Below, piece after piece: positions 53,589-62,643 of a DNA stretch of 64,000 bases. The notes under the pieces were generated by a model. It saw only the letters and a list, made by a program, of their open reading frames with translations. It made no database searches and was not told the DNA's origin. The translations under genes and the position numbers were made by a program. The first letter of the stretch is position 1, and every line of letters starts with the position of its first letter. The DNA is from Pantoea rodasii (GTDB lineage Bacteria > Pseudomonadota > Gammaproteobacteria > Enterobacterales > Enterobacteriaceae), in the NCBI RefSeq assembly GCF_002095465.1, contig NZ_MLFP01000009.1, positions 62,001-126,000 of the forward strand, read 5' to 3'.

Positions 53589-54550
53589 GGTCTTCGTGCC
53601 GCCAACATCGCCAGGCGAGTGAATCCTCGCTCTGCCAATTCCGATGCCGCCTGCGCTGCGCGAATACCACTGGCGCACACCAGCACGATGCGTCGATCCT
53701 GCGGCGGCTGCCAATCCGCTATCGCCTGCGGCAGAATGCGCATCACGTTGTTTGCCACGCTGACGGGCGCTTCTTCCTCACCGCGTAATTCGATAATGCA
53801 ATCGTCGGCTGTCAGCAGTGGCTCATCGATAAAGGGCACAGCGTGCTCAGGCTCTTCTGCGCCGTCAAAGCGGAACGCGCGAAAATGCCAGTTGATGAAG
53901 TCGCAGTTGATTACGCTGCCCAGCGGCGAAGGTTGCAGTTGCAGCAACGCGCTCAACGCCATCTGTGCCTGCATCGCACCCAACGTGGCCACCGCCGGTC
54001 CCATTACGCCCGCAGTGTTGCAGTTGGCCGCTGAAGTGGGTAAGCGTGGAAATACCGCCCGATAGCTCGGCACGCTGCCGCAGAAGCCACCGACGTAGCC
54101 CTGCCGGCCTAATACCGAGGCACTGATCAAGGGAATCTGCGTTGCCAAACACGCGTCAGAGAGTTGATAGGTCACCGCGAAGTTATCGGCGGCATCGATT
54201 ACCAGATCGATATCCGCGAGCAGGTGCGGCAAATCGCTCGCACCTATAGCGCGTGGCACCACCTCTATCTGCACCTCGGGATTGCGTTGCAACAGAGCCT
54301 GTTGCGCACGCGCTGCTTTGCCGTGACCGATATCCTGCATCGTAAACAACGTCTGGCGATGCAGATTATGTAGGGCCACTTGATCGTCGTCACACAGGCG
54401 GATAAAACCGACACCTGCGCCAACCAGCTGCGGCAACAATGTGGCACCCAATCCGCCCGCCCCCACCACCAATACGCGCGCATCGGCCAGTTTTTGCTGA
54501 CCTGCTGTGCCGATTTCCGGCAGCATCATCTGCCGTTGATAGCGATCCAT
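53585..54550 (-). CDS. thiF: ThiF-like adenylyltransferase with C-terminal rhodanese domain
   Basis: The 321-residue protein has an E1-like domain with ATP motif VVGAGGLGATLLPQL and DAADNFAVTYQLSDAC. A C-terminal rhodanese-like region follows, with a candidate active Cys in VLVCASGIRAAQAAS. It would adenylate the ThiS C-terminus, and its rhodanese part may deliver sulfur. E. coli ThiF lacks this domain; a fused form is more MoeB/MoeZ-like. It lies 9 bp after thiG. Confidence 0.83.
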   Translation of the reverse strand: MDRYQRQMMLPEIGTAGQQKLADARVLVVGAGGLGATLLPQLVGAGVGFIRLCDDDQVALHNLHRQTLFTMQDIGHGKAARAQQALLQRNPEVQIEVVPRAIGASDLPHLLADIDLVIDAADNFAVTYQLSDACLATQIPLISASVLGRQGYVGGFCGSVPSYRAVFPRLPTSAANCNTAGVMGPAVATLGAMQAQMALSALLQLQPSPLGSVINCDFINWHFRAFRFDGAEEPEHAVPFIDEPLLTADDCIIELRGEEEAPVSVANNVMRILPQAIADWQPPQDRRIVLVCASGIRAAQAASELAERGFTRLAMLAARRP

Positions 54551-54559
54551 GATGGCTCC

Positions 54560-55318
54560 TTAACTCAGACTCGCCAGACCGAAAATCGGCGTGGACGCTG
54601 CCGCCATATCACGCTTCTCCATCAATCCGGCACTGCGCGCGGCCTGCCCCGCTTCAATCGCCAGACGGAAACCGTTCGCCATGCCAACCGGATCGCCGGC
54701 TTTCGCTACGGCGGTATTGAGCAGGATGCCATCGAAGCCCATCTCCATCGCCTGCGCGGCCTGTGATGGCGCACCAATGCCAGCATCAATAATCAGCGGG
54801 ATGTCGCTAAACCACGCCCGCATCGCGCGCAACCCTTCGATGTTGCGCAGCCCCTGCCCGGAACCGATCGGCGCGCCCCACGGCATTAACAGTTCACAAC
54901 CGGCTTCCAGCAGCTTTTCACCGACGATCAAATCTTCGGTGGTGTACGGGAAGACCTGAAAACCGTCCGCACACAGAATGCGAGCCGCTTCAACCAGCGC
55001 AAAAGGATCGGGCTGGAGCGTATCGGCATGACCGATCACTTCCAGTTTGATCCACGAGGTGTTGAATAATTCGCGCGCCATCTGCGCGGTGGTCACTGCT
55101 TCTTTCACTGTGTGACAGCCTGCGGTATTCGGCAGCACGCGAATATCCAGACCGGTCAGCAATTCGCGAAAAGCTGCACCCGCCGCGCCTTCACGACGCA
55201 AACTGACGGTGATGATGTCCGTACCGGAAGCGGCAATCGCCTGTTGCAGAATCGCCGGTGATGGATAGCCGGCGGTGCCGAGCAGAAAACGTGACTGAGG
55301 AGCGAAATCGTAAAACAT
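54560..55318 (-). CDS. thiG: Thiazole synthase
   Basis: The 252-residue protein is Thi[29 protein letters not shown], Schiff-base Lys in [22 protein letters not shown] and [15 protein letters not shown]. It builds the thiazole phosphate of thiamine from DXP, dehydroglycine and ThiS-thiocarboxylate. It is 3 bp from thiS and is in the TPP-riboswitch operon. Confidence 0.96.
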   Translation of the reverse strand: MFYDFAPQSRFLLGTAGYPSPAILQQAIAASGTDIITVSLRREGAAGAAFRELLTGLDIRVLPNTAGCHTVKEAVTTAQMARELFNTSWIKLEVIGHADTLQPDPFALVEAARILCADGFQVFPYTTEDLIVGEKLLEAGCELLMPWGAPIGSGQGLRNIEGLRAMRAWFSDIPLIIDAGIGAPSQAAQAMEMGFDGILLNTAVAKAGDPVGMANGFRLAIEAGQAARSAGLMEKRDMAAASTPIFGLASLS

Positions 55319-55321
55319 GTG

Positions 55322-55519
55322 TCAACCTCCCTGCATCGGCGATAAGACTTCCAGCTGACAGCCCTCTTCGAGCGGCTGGCTGCTGTACTGACTTTTGGGC
55401 ACAAAGTGGCCGTTGAAAGCGCTGGCGACGCAGGCAGCATCAATTTTCTGCTCGATCAGCAATTCACTGAGCGTGCTGGCCTCGGTGCGGATCGCCCGGC
55501 CGTTAAGCTGAATGTTCAT
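55322..55519 (-). CDS. thiS: Sulfur carrier protein ThiS
   Basis: The 65-residue ubiquitin-like protein starts MNIQLNGRAIRTEAS and ends LSPMQGG. The terminal Gly-Gly is the site of thiocarboxylation. It overlaps the thiO 3' end by 17 bp and is followed at once by thiG. Confidence 0.95.
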   Translation of the reverse strand: MNIQLNGRAIRTEASTLSELLIEQKIDAACVASAFNGHFVPKSQYSSQPLEEGCQLEVLSPMQGG

Positions 55520-56447
55520 AAGATTGTTCCCCGAAAAGGCGCTGCATCAGCTGTTCTGCCATCATCGGTGCCAGCAGAAAACCGTGGCGATACATGCCGT
55601 TAAGATAGTAAGTGTCGTTTTGATAATGGATTTCCGGCAGGTTGGCCGGATAGGCAGGACGCAAGCCGCTGCCGCTTTCCACTACGCGGGCTTCGGCAAG
55701 AGCAGGATGAATAGCGTATGCCGCGCTGAGCAGCTCCATCATGGCGCGCGCGCTGATCGCGCTGGCATCGTCGCTTTCCACCATGGTGGCACCCAGCATG
55801 AAATGGCCGTTACGGCGCGGCACCAGATAGCACGGGAAGCGCGGATGCAGCAGGCGAATTGGACGTGAGAACTGCACTTCGTCGCTGTGCAGAATCACCA
55901 TTTCACCGCGTACCGCACGCAGGCGCGGAAGGTCGGCTTTGGCGTGCATGCCACGACAATCAATCACCCGGCCCGAAGGTTGTTGTGCATCAAAACGCAC
56001 GCCGCGCTGCAACAGCTTTTCACGCATTTCGGTGAGCGCCAGCCGCGGATCGAGATGCGCTTCTTCGGCAAAAAACAGCCCACGGGCAAAACGTCCGGCC
56101 AGCAACGGTTCAATGTCGCCGGGATCGACCCATTGGTGCTGTTCGGTCATGCGCGCAAAACGGTTGAGTTCCTGGCTATCGCGCGGGGGGGCGACCACCA
56201 GCGTTCCCTGATGTGCCACGCTGCTGACGCGCTGATGCCACCAGCCAGCCGCGTGTTGCCCGAGTGAGATCACTTCCTGCGGTGCACTTTCAGATTCACA
56301 CCAGGGCGCGAGCATGCCGCCCGCAAACCAGGAGGCAGGCTGGCGGGAATCGTCGCCGATCACCGTGACCTCTTCGCCGCGTTCAGCCAGCAGCGTGGCC
56401 ACGCACAGACCTGCCACGCCGCAGCCTAAGACCGTCCAGCGGCTCAC
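55503..56447 (-). CDS. thiO: Glycine oxidase ThiO
   Basis: The 314-residue flavoenzyme has the FAD-binding start VLGCGVAGLCVATLLAERG and C-terminal DAO-family segments (GLRPAYPANLPEI, NGMYRHGFLLAPM). It oxidises glycine to the iminoacetate used by ThiG, the oxygen-dependent alternative to ThiH. It is the first gene behind the riboswitch. Confidence 0.93.
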   Translation of the reverse strand: MSRWTVLGCGVAGLCVATLLAERGEEVTVIGDDSRQPASWFAGGMLAPWCESESAPQEVISLGQHAAGWWHQRVSSVAHQGTLVVAPPRDSQELNRFARMTEQHQWVDPGDIEPLLAGRFARGLFFAEEAHLDPRLALTEMREKLLQRGVRFDAQQPSGRVIDCRGMHAKADLPRLRAVRGEMVILHSDEVQFSRPIRLLHPRFPCYLVPRRNGHFMLGATMVESDDASAISARAMMELLSAAYAIHPALAEARVVESGSGLRPAYPANLPEIHYQNDTYYLNGMYRHGFLLAPMMAEQLMQRLFGEQSYEHSA

Positions 56448-56529
56448 AGCAGGTTATCCGGGATATAAAGGGAATTCACATCGGCCTCTCAGTGTTGACT
56501 GAGACCCGCAGATACAGGAGGAGGGAAAG

Positions 56530-56551
56530 GGCGCGAGCGATCCTCTGCGCC
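56530..56551 (-). terminator. Hairpin in the TPP riboswitch expression platform
   Basis: GGCGC and GCGCC arms flank a 12-base loop 27 bp downstream of the aptamer, followed on the minus strand by CTTTCCCTCCTCC. It may be the switching terminator or a helix that masks translation of thiO. Confidence 0.45.
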
Positions 56552-56577
56552 AGACAACACCAGAACGATGCTGTCAG

Positions 56578-56678
56578 TCTTCCTACGCCAGTATCAACTG
56601 GGTCAGGTTCAAAGGGTCGCTAAGCCGCGCAATGCGCTTTTAGCCTCTCAGTCTCTTTGGCGAGACTCCCCCGACGCG
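56578..56678 (-). promoter_or_regulatory. TPP riboswitch (THI box) upstream of thiO
   Basis: On the minus strand the hallmark elements occur in order: GGGGGAGT, CTGAGAGG, then ACCCTTTGAACCTGA and a stem closing with CTGGCGTAGGAAG. They match the THI-box core. It lies about 130 bp before thiO and should repress the seven-gene thi operon when thiamine pyrophosphate is plentiful. Confidence 0.97.
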
Positions 56679-56859
56679 TCTATTTGTATTGCAGGCGCGG
56701 GTCGCCGTCAAGCACGGATTGCCGCAGACAACCATCACGCCATCGCATGGCATTTATCGCTACGTGCACGTTCTGGATCGCAAACGTAACATATGGTATA
56801 CAAAGGCATTATTGCTACTTTTCATGCGCAAAGAAATTACAGGTGATGTTGGACTCATT

Positions 56860-57297
56860 ATGAAAAATATTAGAATTGCCTTTATTAAAGCCGGTTGGCA
56901 CAAAGAGATTGTGCACAATGCTTTGGTGGGTTTTGAGCAAGAATTAAAATCGCAGAACGTTGAAGCGGAATTAAAAGTGCTGGAAGTACCGGGCGCATTT
57001 GAAATGCCGCTGCTGGCAAAACGCCTGGCGGAAACCGGCAAATACGACGCGATCGTTGCGGCTGCGCTGGTAGTGGATGGCGGTATCTATCGTCACGATT
57101 TCGTTGCTGCAGCCGTGGTTGATGGCCTGATGAACGTTCAGCTGACCACCAATGTACCGGTTTACTCCGTGTCATTGACGCCGCATAATTTCCAGCCGGT
57201 TGACGTGCTGGAAAACTTCTATACCGAACACTTTATCAAGAAAGGCAAAGAAGCCGCGCGTGCTGCGCTGGCCATTCATAATTTGTCGATTGATTAA
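56860..57297 (+). CDS. ribH: 6,7-dimethyl-8-ribityllumazine synthase, type II-like (RibH2)
   Basis: The ~145-residue protein has IRIAFIKAGWHKEIV, VPGAFEMPLLAKRLAETG and DGGIYRHDFVAAAVVDGL, with the catalytic His in YRHDF. This is closer to the decameric RibH2 type than to the chromosomal RibE/RibH of the nusB region. It condenses ArP with dihydroxybutanone phosphate to the riboflavin precursor. Start 56860 gives MKNIRIAF. No FMN riboswitch is recognisable, and the gene lies alone. Confidence 0.87.
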   Translation: MKNIRIAFIKAGWHKEIVHNALVGFEQELKSQNVEAELKVLEVPGAFEMPLLAKRLAETGKYDAIVAAALVVDGGIYRHDFVAAAVVDGLMNVQLTTNVPVYSVSLTPHNFQPVDVLENFYTEHFIKKGKEAARAALAIHNLSID

Positions 57298-57307
57298 TTC
57301 TTTCTCA

Positions 57308-57340
57308 GGAACACTTCATTATTCGTGATGAGGTGTTCTT
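57308..57340 (+). terminator. Intrinsic terminator of ribH
   Basis: GGAACACTTCAT and ATGAGGTGTTCT form a long stem with two wobble pairs, followed by TTGCTTTC, 11 bp after the ribH stop. Confidence 0.75.
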
Positions 57341-57507
57341 GCTTTCACTAATATCCCCTCGCCCTTAAGAACAATATGTTCTGCCTTATTTCGAAATATT
57401 GTATAAGCCACTTTCATTACTTTCCCCTGCTACTTCAACTTACGTAAATTTTTGTCGTAAACAGCAAAAGGTGTACAAAAACACTTCACATTCATAGCAT
57501 TCACTAT

Positions 57508-57530
57508 AATGTATAGCACAGGCTATACTT
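57508..57530. promoter_or_regulatory. MntR-like operator upstream of sitA
   Basis: TATAGCACAGGCTATA matches the core of the MntR consensus (CATAGCAAAGGCTATG) at nearly all positions and lies just before the sitA Shine-Dalgarno. Manganese-dependent repression is expected. Confidence 0.72.
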
Positions 57531-57544
57531 CTCAGGGGATGACT

Positions 57545-58444
57545 ATGTTTACCAGGCACGTTGTATCAGTTGTGATGCTCACGCTGGCGATGAGCGCTTC
57601 AGCGCTTGCGGCTGACAAACTCAAAGTGGTCACCACTTTCACGGTGATCGCAGACATGGCGAAGAACGTCGCGGGGGATGCCGCAGAAGTGACCTCAATC
57701 ACCAAGCCCGGCGCAGAGATCCACGAATACCAACCTACGCCCGGCGATATTCGTCGTGCACAGGGCGCCGATTTGATCCTGGTAAACGGTTTTAATCTGG
57801 AGCAGTGGTTTAGCCGCTTCTACCAGCGCCTGAAAGGGGTGCCGGAAGTCACGGTGACCGAAGGCGTTGAGCCATTGGGCATCACTGAAGGTCCTTACAA
57901 CGGTAAACCCAATCCGCATGCGTGGATGTCACCGGATAATGCATTGATTTACGTCGATAACATCCGTAAAGCACTGCAACAATACGATCCTGCCAATGCC
58001 GCCGTTTATCAGGCCAACGCGGATCGTTACAAAGCGCAAATCCAGCAAACCCTGGCGCCAATGCGCGCCGAGATTGAAAAATTGCCGGAAAACCAGCGTT
58101 GGCTGGTGACCAGCGAAGGCGCATTTTCCTATCTGGCTCGTGATTTGGGTCTGAAAGAACTTTACCTGTGGCCGATCAATGCCGATCAGCAGGGCACACC
58201 ACAGCAGGTGCGCAAGGTAATTGACGCGGTCAGAGCCCACAACATTCCCACCATCTTTAGCGAAAGCACCATCTCCGCCAAACCGGCTCAACAGGTGGCG
58301 CGTGAAGCGGGCATTCACTATGGCGGCGTGCTTTACGTTGACTCACTCAGCAACAGCAATGGCGCGGTGCCAACCTATCTCGATCTGATGCGCGTCACCA
58401 CCGAAACCGTGGTAAAAGGCATCACCGCCGGGAGCCAAAAATGA
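57545..58444 (+). CDS. sitA: Manganese/iron ABC transporter binding protein
   Basis: After a signal peptide ending LAA, the ~299-residue protein has a metal-binding cluster A-1 fold ([50 protein letters not shown]). Ligand candidates are His in IHEY, His in NPHAW, a Glu in FSESTIS and Asp in YVDSLS. It binds Mn(II) or Fe(II). Start 57545 is preferred, seven bases after AGGGG; 57539 is an alternative. Its stop overlaps sitB by 4 bp. Confidence 0.92.
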   Translation: MFTRHVVSVVMLTLAMSASALAADKLKVVTTFTVIADMAKNVAGDAAEVTSITKPGAEIHEYQPTPGDIRRAQGADLILVNGFNLEQWFSRFYQRLKGVPEVTVTEGVEPLGITEGPYNGKPNPHAWMSPDNALIYVDNIRKALQQYDPANAAVYQANADRYKAQIQQTLAPMRAEIEKLPENQRWLVTSEGAFSYLARDLGLKELYLWPINADQQGTPQQVRKVIDAVRAHNIPTIFSESTISAKPAQQVAREAGIHYGGVLYVDSLSNSNGAVPTYLDLMRVTTETVVKGITAGSQK

Positions 58445-60072
58445 CCCTAAACGTGCAGGATGTTAGCGTCACCTACCGCAACGGTCACACTGCGCTGCGT
58501 CAGGCATCTTTCTCTGTGCCAGCGGGCAGCATCGCCGCGCTGGTGGGTGTCAACGGCTCCGGAAAATCCACACTGTTTAAGGCCATTATGGGCTTTGTAC
58601 CGCTCTCGACGGGTCAGGTCACGCTGGCAGAGATGCCCGCGAAGCGTGCGCTGAAACACAATATCGTCTCCTATGTGCCCCAATCCGAAGAGGTGGACTG
58701 GAGCTTCCCGGTGCTGGTGGAAGATGTGGTAATGATGGGCCGCTACGGCTACATGAATATGCTGCGCATCCCGCGTGCGGAGGACAAACGCAGCGTGGAT
58801 GACGCGCTGGCTCGCGTCGTGATGAGTGAATACCGCCATCGTCAAATTGGCGAACTCTCCGGCGGGCAGAAAAAACGCGTTTTCCTCGCACGTGCACTGG
58901 CGCAGAGTGGGCAAATTATCCTGCTGGATGAGCCCTTTACCGGCGTCGATGTCAAAACCGAGGCGGCGATCATCACCCTGTTGCAGGAGCTGCGCGATGA
59001 GGGCCGTACCATGCTGGTCTCCACCCACGATCTCAACACTATTCCTGATTACTGCGACCGCTGCGTGCTGGTGAAAAACACCGTGCTAGCCAGCGGCGTG
59101 CTGCGCGATACCTTTACTGCCGCCAACCTGGCACGCACCTTCGATGGGGAAGTGCAGCAGCGCAATGCCGCGCTGTTGCAGAAGATAGCCGCGCAACCGG
59201 GGGGGATCATGTCGTGGATTATTGAGCCGTTTGGCTATCAATACATGCTGAATGCGATGTGGATCGCCGCGCTGGTCGGGGCGATTTGCGCGTTTCTTTC
59301 CTGCTTTCTGATGCTGAAAGGCTGGTCGCTGATTGGTGATGCGCTATCCCACTCGATAGTGCCGGGTGTGGCTGGCGCGTACATGCTGGGTTTGCCCTTC
59401 TCGCTCGGTGCTTTTCTCTCCGGCGGACTGGCGGCGGGCAGCATGCTGTTCCTTAACCAGCGCACGCGCCTGAAAGAGGACGCGATCATCGGACTGATCT
59501 TCTCCTCCTTCTTTGGCATCGGGCTCTTTTTGGTGTCACTCAATCCGACGTCGGTCAATATTCAAACCATCGTGCTCGGCAACATTCTCGCAGTGGCACC
59601 CGCGGATATCTGGCAGCTCGGCACCATCGGTGTGGTGACGCTGACGCTGCTGCTGCTGAAGTGGAAAGATCTGATGGTGACGTTCTTTGATGAAAGCCAC
59701 GCGCGCTCGCTAGGACTGAATACCACCGGCTTAAAGATCCTGTTCTTTACCCTACTCGCCGCCTCCACCGTCGCCGCGTTGCAAACCGTCGGTGCCTTTA
59801 TGGTGATTTGTCTGGTGGTGACGCCGGGTGCCACCGCTTATCTGCTTACCGACCGCTTCCCGCGTTTGTTGATGATTGCCGTGGCTATCGGCAGCATTAC
59901 TAGCTTCCTTGGCGCGTGGAGCAGCTATTTCCTTGATGGTGCCACCGGCGGCGTGATCGTGGTGGCACAAACTCTGGTGTTCCTGCTGGCGTTTGTGTTT
60001 GCGCCTAAACATGGCGTGTTGGCCGCGCGGCGACGAGCCCGTCTGGCACAGGAGACCAACCTCAATGAGTGA
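58441..60072 (+). CDS. sitB: SitB-SitC: Mn/Fe ABC ATPase and permease read as one fused frame
   Basis: The first ~255 residues are SitB ([42 protein letters not shown]). The remainder is SitC, starting [13 protein letters not shown], with about eight membrane segments (ABC-3 family). In relatives these are separate genes. The join is a G7 run at 59199-59205. A one-base change there would end SitB just past the join with SitC starting at ATG 59210. In view of the indels elsewhere, a sequencing artefact is likely. The stop overlaps sitD by 8 bp. Confidence 0.88.
   Translation: MTLNVQDVSVTYRNGHTALRQASFSVPAGSIAALVGVNGSGKSTLFKAIMGFVPLSTGQVTLAEMPAKRALKHNIVSYVPQSEEVDWSFPVLVEDVVMMGRYGYMNMLRIPRAEDKRSVDDALARVVMSEYRHRQIGELSGGQKKRVFLARALAQSGQIILLDEPFTGVDVKTEAAIITLLQELRDEGRTMLVSTHDLNTIPDYCDRCVLVKNTVLASGVLRDTFTAANLARTFDGEVQQRNAALLQKIAAQPGGIMSWIIEPFGYQYMLNAMWIAALVGAICAFLSCFLMLKGWSLIGDALSHSIVPGVAGAYMLGLPFSLGAFLSGGLAAGSMLFLNQRTRLKEDAIIGLIFSSFFGIGLFLVSLNPTSVNIQTIVLGNILAVAPADIWQLGTIGVVTLTLLLLKWKDLMVTFFDESHARSLGLNTTGLKILFFTLLAASTVAALQTVGAFMVICLVVTPGATAYLLTDRFPRLLMIAVAIGSITSFLGAWSSYFLDGATGGVIVVAQTLVFLLAFVFAPKHGVLAARRRARLAQETNLNE
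59199..59205 (+). other. G7 homopolymer at the SitB/SitC junction
   Basis: Seven consecutive G join sitB and sitC in frame. A run of this length is the commonest type of length error in this window, so the fusion depends on its exact count. Confidence 0.6.
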
Positions 60073-60910
60073 AATACTGCTGAGCCCTTTCGATTTCGAA
60101 TTTATGAATATGGCGCTGATCATCACGCTGATTTTGTCACTGCCGTGCGCCATGCTATCCGCATTTCTGGTGTTAAAAGGCTGGTCACTGCTCGGCGATG
60201 CCATGAGTCACGCGGTATTTCCCGGTGTGGTGCTGGCGTGGTGGATCGGCTTTCCCTTTGCAATTGGCGCTTTTATCGCGGGCATGCTGTGCGCACTCGC
60301 CACCGGTTTTATCAGCCAGAACAGCCGCATCAAGCCCGATACGGTGATGGGTATTGTGTTTTCGGGGATGTTCGGTGCCGGCCTGGTGCTCTATCTCAAG
60401 CTGAAACCGGAAGTCCATCTCGATCATATTTTGTTCGGCGATATGCTCGGCATCGGCTGGGCGGATATCGCGCAAACCGCAGTCATTGCGCTGTTGGTAG
60501 TTCTGGTACTGAGCGTGAAATGGCGCGATCTATTACTGCATGCCTTTGATCCACAACAGGCGCGCGCCTGCGGCATCAACGCAAATCTGATGCATTACGG
60601 GCTGCTGTGTTTGATTGCGCTGACCATCGTTGCCGCGCTCAAGTCGGTCGGCGTGATTTTGTCGATCGCTATGCTGATCGCGCCGGGTGCGATTGCGCTG
60701 TTGCTGGCGCGGCGGTTCTTGCAGGTGATGCTGCTGGCAGTGCTGATCGCTACCTTAACCGGATTGTGCGGCGTGTATGCCTCGTTCTTCCTTGATAGCG
60801 CGCCGGGACCGACCATTGTGGTGCTCTATAGCTTGTTATTTGTGGTGACGTTTGTGGGTGTGAGCTGGCGCGAGAGAGCGAATCGTCACGGCTTTGCAGC
60901 TATCAAATAA
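60065..60910 (+). CDS. sitD: Manganese/iron ABC transporter permease
   Basis: The 281-residue ABC-3 permease has about eight membrane segments and family landmarks [20 protein letters not shown] and [22 protein letters not shown] 60065 gives [13 protein letters not shown]. It is the last gene of sitABCD and forms the channel with SitC. Confidence 0.93.
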   Translation: MSEILLSPFDFEFMNMALIITLILSLPCAMLSAFLVLKGWSLLGDAMSHAVFPGVVLAWWIGFPFAIGAFIAGMLCALATGFISQNSRIKPDTVMGIVFSGMFGAGLVLYLKLKPEVHLDHILFGDMLGIGWADIAQTAVIALLVVLVLSVKWRDLLLHAFDPQQARACGINANLMHYGLLCLIALTIVAALKSVGVILSIAMLIAPGAIALLLARRFLQVMLLAVLIATLTGLCGVYASFFLDSAPGPTIVVLYSLLFVVTFVGVSWRERANRHGFAAIK

Positions 60911-60919
60911 AGTGATTCC

Positions 60920-61073
60920 GGGCCGCAAATTTTAAGATTGGGCCATAAATATAATTAATTGGGCCGATAATGAGTGAAATGAGCTGAAAATAATTTATAA
61001 TGGGCCGCAAATGTGCAGCATGGGCCATAAAATCAATAATGTGGGCCATTAACGTTCAATATGGGCCACAAAT
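60920..61073. repeat. Helically phased array of GGGCC(R)(Y)AAAT elements
   Basis: Copies start at 60920, 60940, 60961, 60981 (degenerate, GAGCTGAAAAT), 61002, 61022, 61043 and 61063. The steps are 20, 21, 20, 21, 20, 21, 20 bp, averaging two helical turns. Seven copies have the exact core GGGCC followed by an AT-rich element; the spacers differ in sequence. The array fills the space between sitD and the Fic gene. It suggests cooperative protein binding on one DNA face. Confidence 0.93.
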
Positions 61074-61172
61074 CAGCACCCCTGCTCCTAAAGCGCTCGG
61101 TGAGTGCCCGGCACGGGCCAGGTAGGTTAATGAATAAGTGGATTTTTAAGCTAATCTCAGAGGCGTACGATT

Positions 61173-62546
61173 TTGATCCGGCTAACTTCCTCCGATGATC
61201 TTTCAGACCTACAACACAGAATTCTCTCCACTATCGCACGTGCCGAGTCTTCGCTCAGTTCCGGTGATCTCGCGAGGCGGCTCGGTGTGGGTCGTTCAAC
61301 CATCAAACGTCATGTCGAGGTTTTGCTTGGTCAAAACAAAATTATCAGGCATGGCACAGGAAGAGGGACTCGGTATACCGCGCAGGCGCCCTTAAACAAA
61401 CTGCTTCAATCCGGTTCATCAGTGGCGGAGAAGACACCTGAATATCATTCCTCTCCCCTCACTTCAGCTCAGTCACTGCTTCAATATCTAAACCTACCTC
61501 TGTCAGTAAGGGAGATTACCGGTTATGACCGCAGCTTCGTGGACAGTTATATTCCGAACGAAACGTTCCTCCTGCCTGAGACGTTAGCACTGACCTTGAT
61601 GAATGAAGGAAAAATGGCAGGGCAACAACCCGCGGGTACCTACGCACGAAAAGTTTTGGAGCAATTGCTCATTGATTTGTCATGGTCATCCTCTCAACTT
61701 GAAGGAAACCGATATTCATTGTTGGCCACCGAAGAACTGTTCAAAAGTGGCGCGGCCTCAAATGATTTGGATGCCGTCATGCTGCTTAACCATAAACAGG
61801 CAATTGAGTTTTTGGTCGATGCGGTCCCCGAGTCCGGATTAACGGGGCCGGTAATCAGTAACTTGCATGCTTTATTGATGCACGATTTACTGTCAAATCC
61901 TGACGAGTTAGGGGCTATCAGGCGCAAAATCGTGAATATTTCGGGAACCACCTACACTCCACTACAGGCACCGTTCCTGTTGCAAGAAATGTTCGACATC
62001 ATTATCAAAAAAGCACGGCTGATTAATAATCCTGTGGAGTCAGCCTTTTTCCTGTGGGTCAATATCGCTTATCTGCAACCCTTTGAAGACGGTAACAAAA
62101 GAACCAGCAGGCTGGCTGCAAATATTCCGCTTATGATCTACAACAGCGCTCCACTCTCCTTTCTTGATGCTGATGTAACAAGCTATGCCTACGCAATGAT
62201 GGGAATATATGAAAAACGTGACGTGACTTTAGCCGTTGAATTGTTCGAACATTTATATCGTCGTTCAATCAAACGCTATGCCGTCACACTGGAAGCCATG
62301 GGCGTTCCGGACCCATTTAGACTTCGTCACCGGGAAGATTTAAACACCACTATTCGCTTAATCGTTGCCGATGGTCAGAATATTAATTCTGCCATGCAGA
62401 TGATTGATCTTGATCCTGATGACAGAGAGCGATTTATGCAGCTTTTGCAGAATGAACTGCGCATATTGAGTACGTCAAATTGTGCCCGGTATCGCCTATC
62501 AATATCGTTAACGGAGCAGTGGATTCGTCAAGGTCGGCCAAGTTAG
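61173..62546 (+). CDS. Fic family protein with N-terminal winged helix and His-to-Gln active site
   Basis: The 457-residue protein has an N-terminal winged helix (~14-70, SGDLARRLGVGRSTIKRHVE), an autoinhibitory-like motif S173-xxx-E177-G178 (SSQLEGN) and a Fic core QPFEDGNKRTSR. The usual catalytic His of HPFxxGNxR is Gln302. Fic enzymes transfer AMP or other phosphates to proteins; loss of the His suggests altered or absent catalysis, perhaps a regulatory role. The start is TTG at 61173 with AGAGG about 12 bp upstream. The phased GGGCC array directly upstream is a candidate binding site for its winged helix. Confidence 0.85.
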   Translation: MIRLTSSDDLSDLQHRILSTIARAESSLSSGDLARRLGVGRSTIKRHVEVLLGQNKIIRHGTGRGTRYTAQAPLNKLLQSGSSVAEKTPEYHSSPLTSAQSLLQYLNLPLSVREITGYDRSFVDSYIPNETFLLPETLALTLMNEGKMAGQQPAGTYARKVLEQLLIDLSWSSSQLEGNRYSLLATEELFKSGAASNDLDAVMLLNHKQAIEFLVDAVPESGLTGPVISNLHALLMHDLLSNPDELGAIRRKIVNISGTTYTPLQAPFLLQEMFDIIIKKARLINNPVESAFFLWVNIAYLQPFEDGNKRTSRLAANIPLMIYNSAPLSFLDADVTSYAYAMMGIYEKRDVTLAVELFEHLYRRSIKRYAVTLEAMGVPDPFRLRHREDLNTTIRLIVADGQNINSAMQMIDLDPDDRERFMQLLQNELRILSTSNCARYRLSISLTEQWIRQGRPS

Positions 62547-62559
62547 TTGTGAGGCCGAC
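62533..62559 (+). terminator. Hairpin at the fic 3' end
   Basis: GTCGGCC and GGCCGAC flank a 13-base loop that contains the fic stop codon. No strong T-tract follows, so it may be a stabilising or weak terminator. Confidence 0.45.
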
Positions 62560-62643
62560 TTGCAGTGTTCACGCCCGTTTTTGGCTAACCCGCATCACGG
62601 CTTAACGCTATAGTGGCCCCCTGATTCACAACATGAAACCGGC

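Noticed and set aside
60920..61073. CRISPR-like array
   Set aside because: The repeated unit is only ~11 bp, the step is 20-21 bp, and there are no spacers of normal length or cas genes. Helical phasing fits protein-binding sites better.
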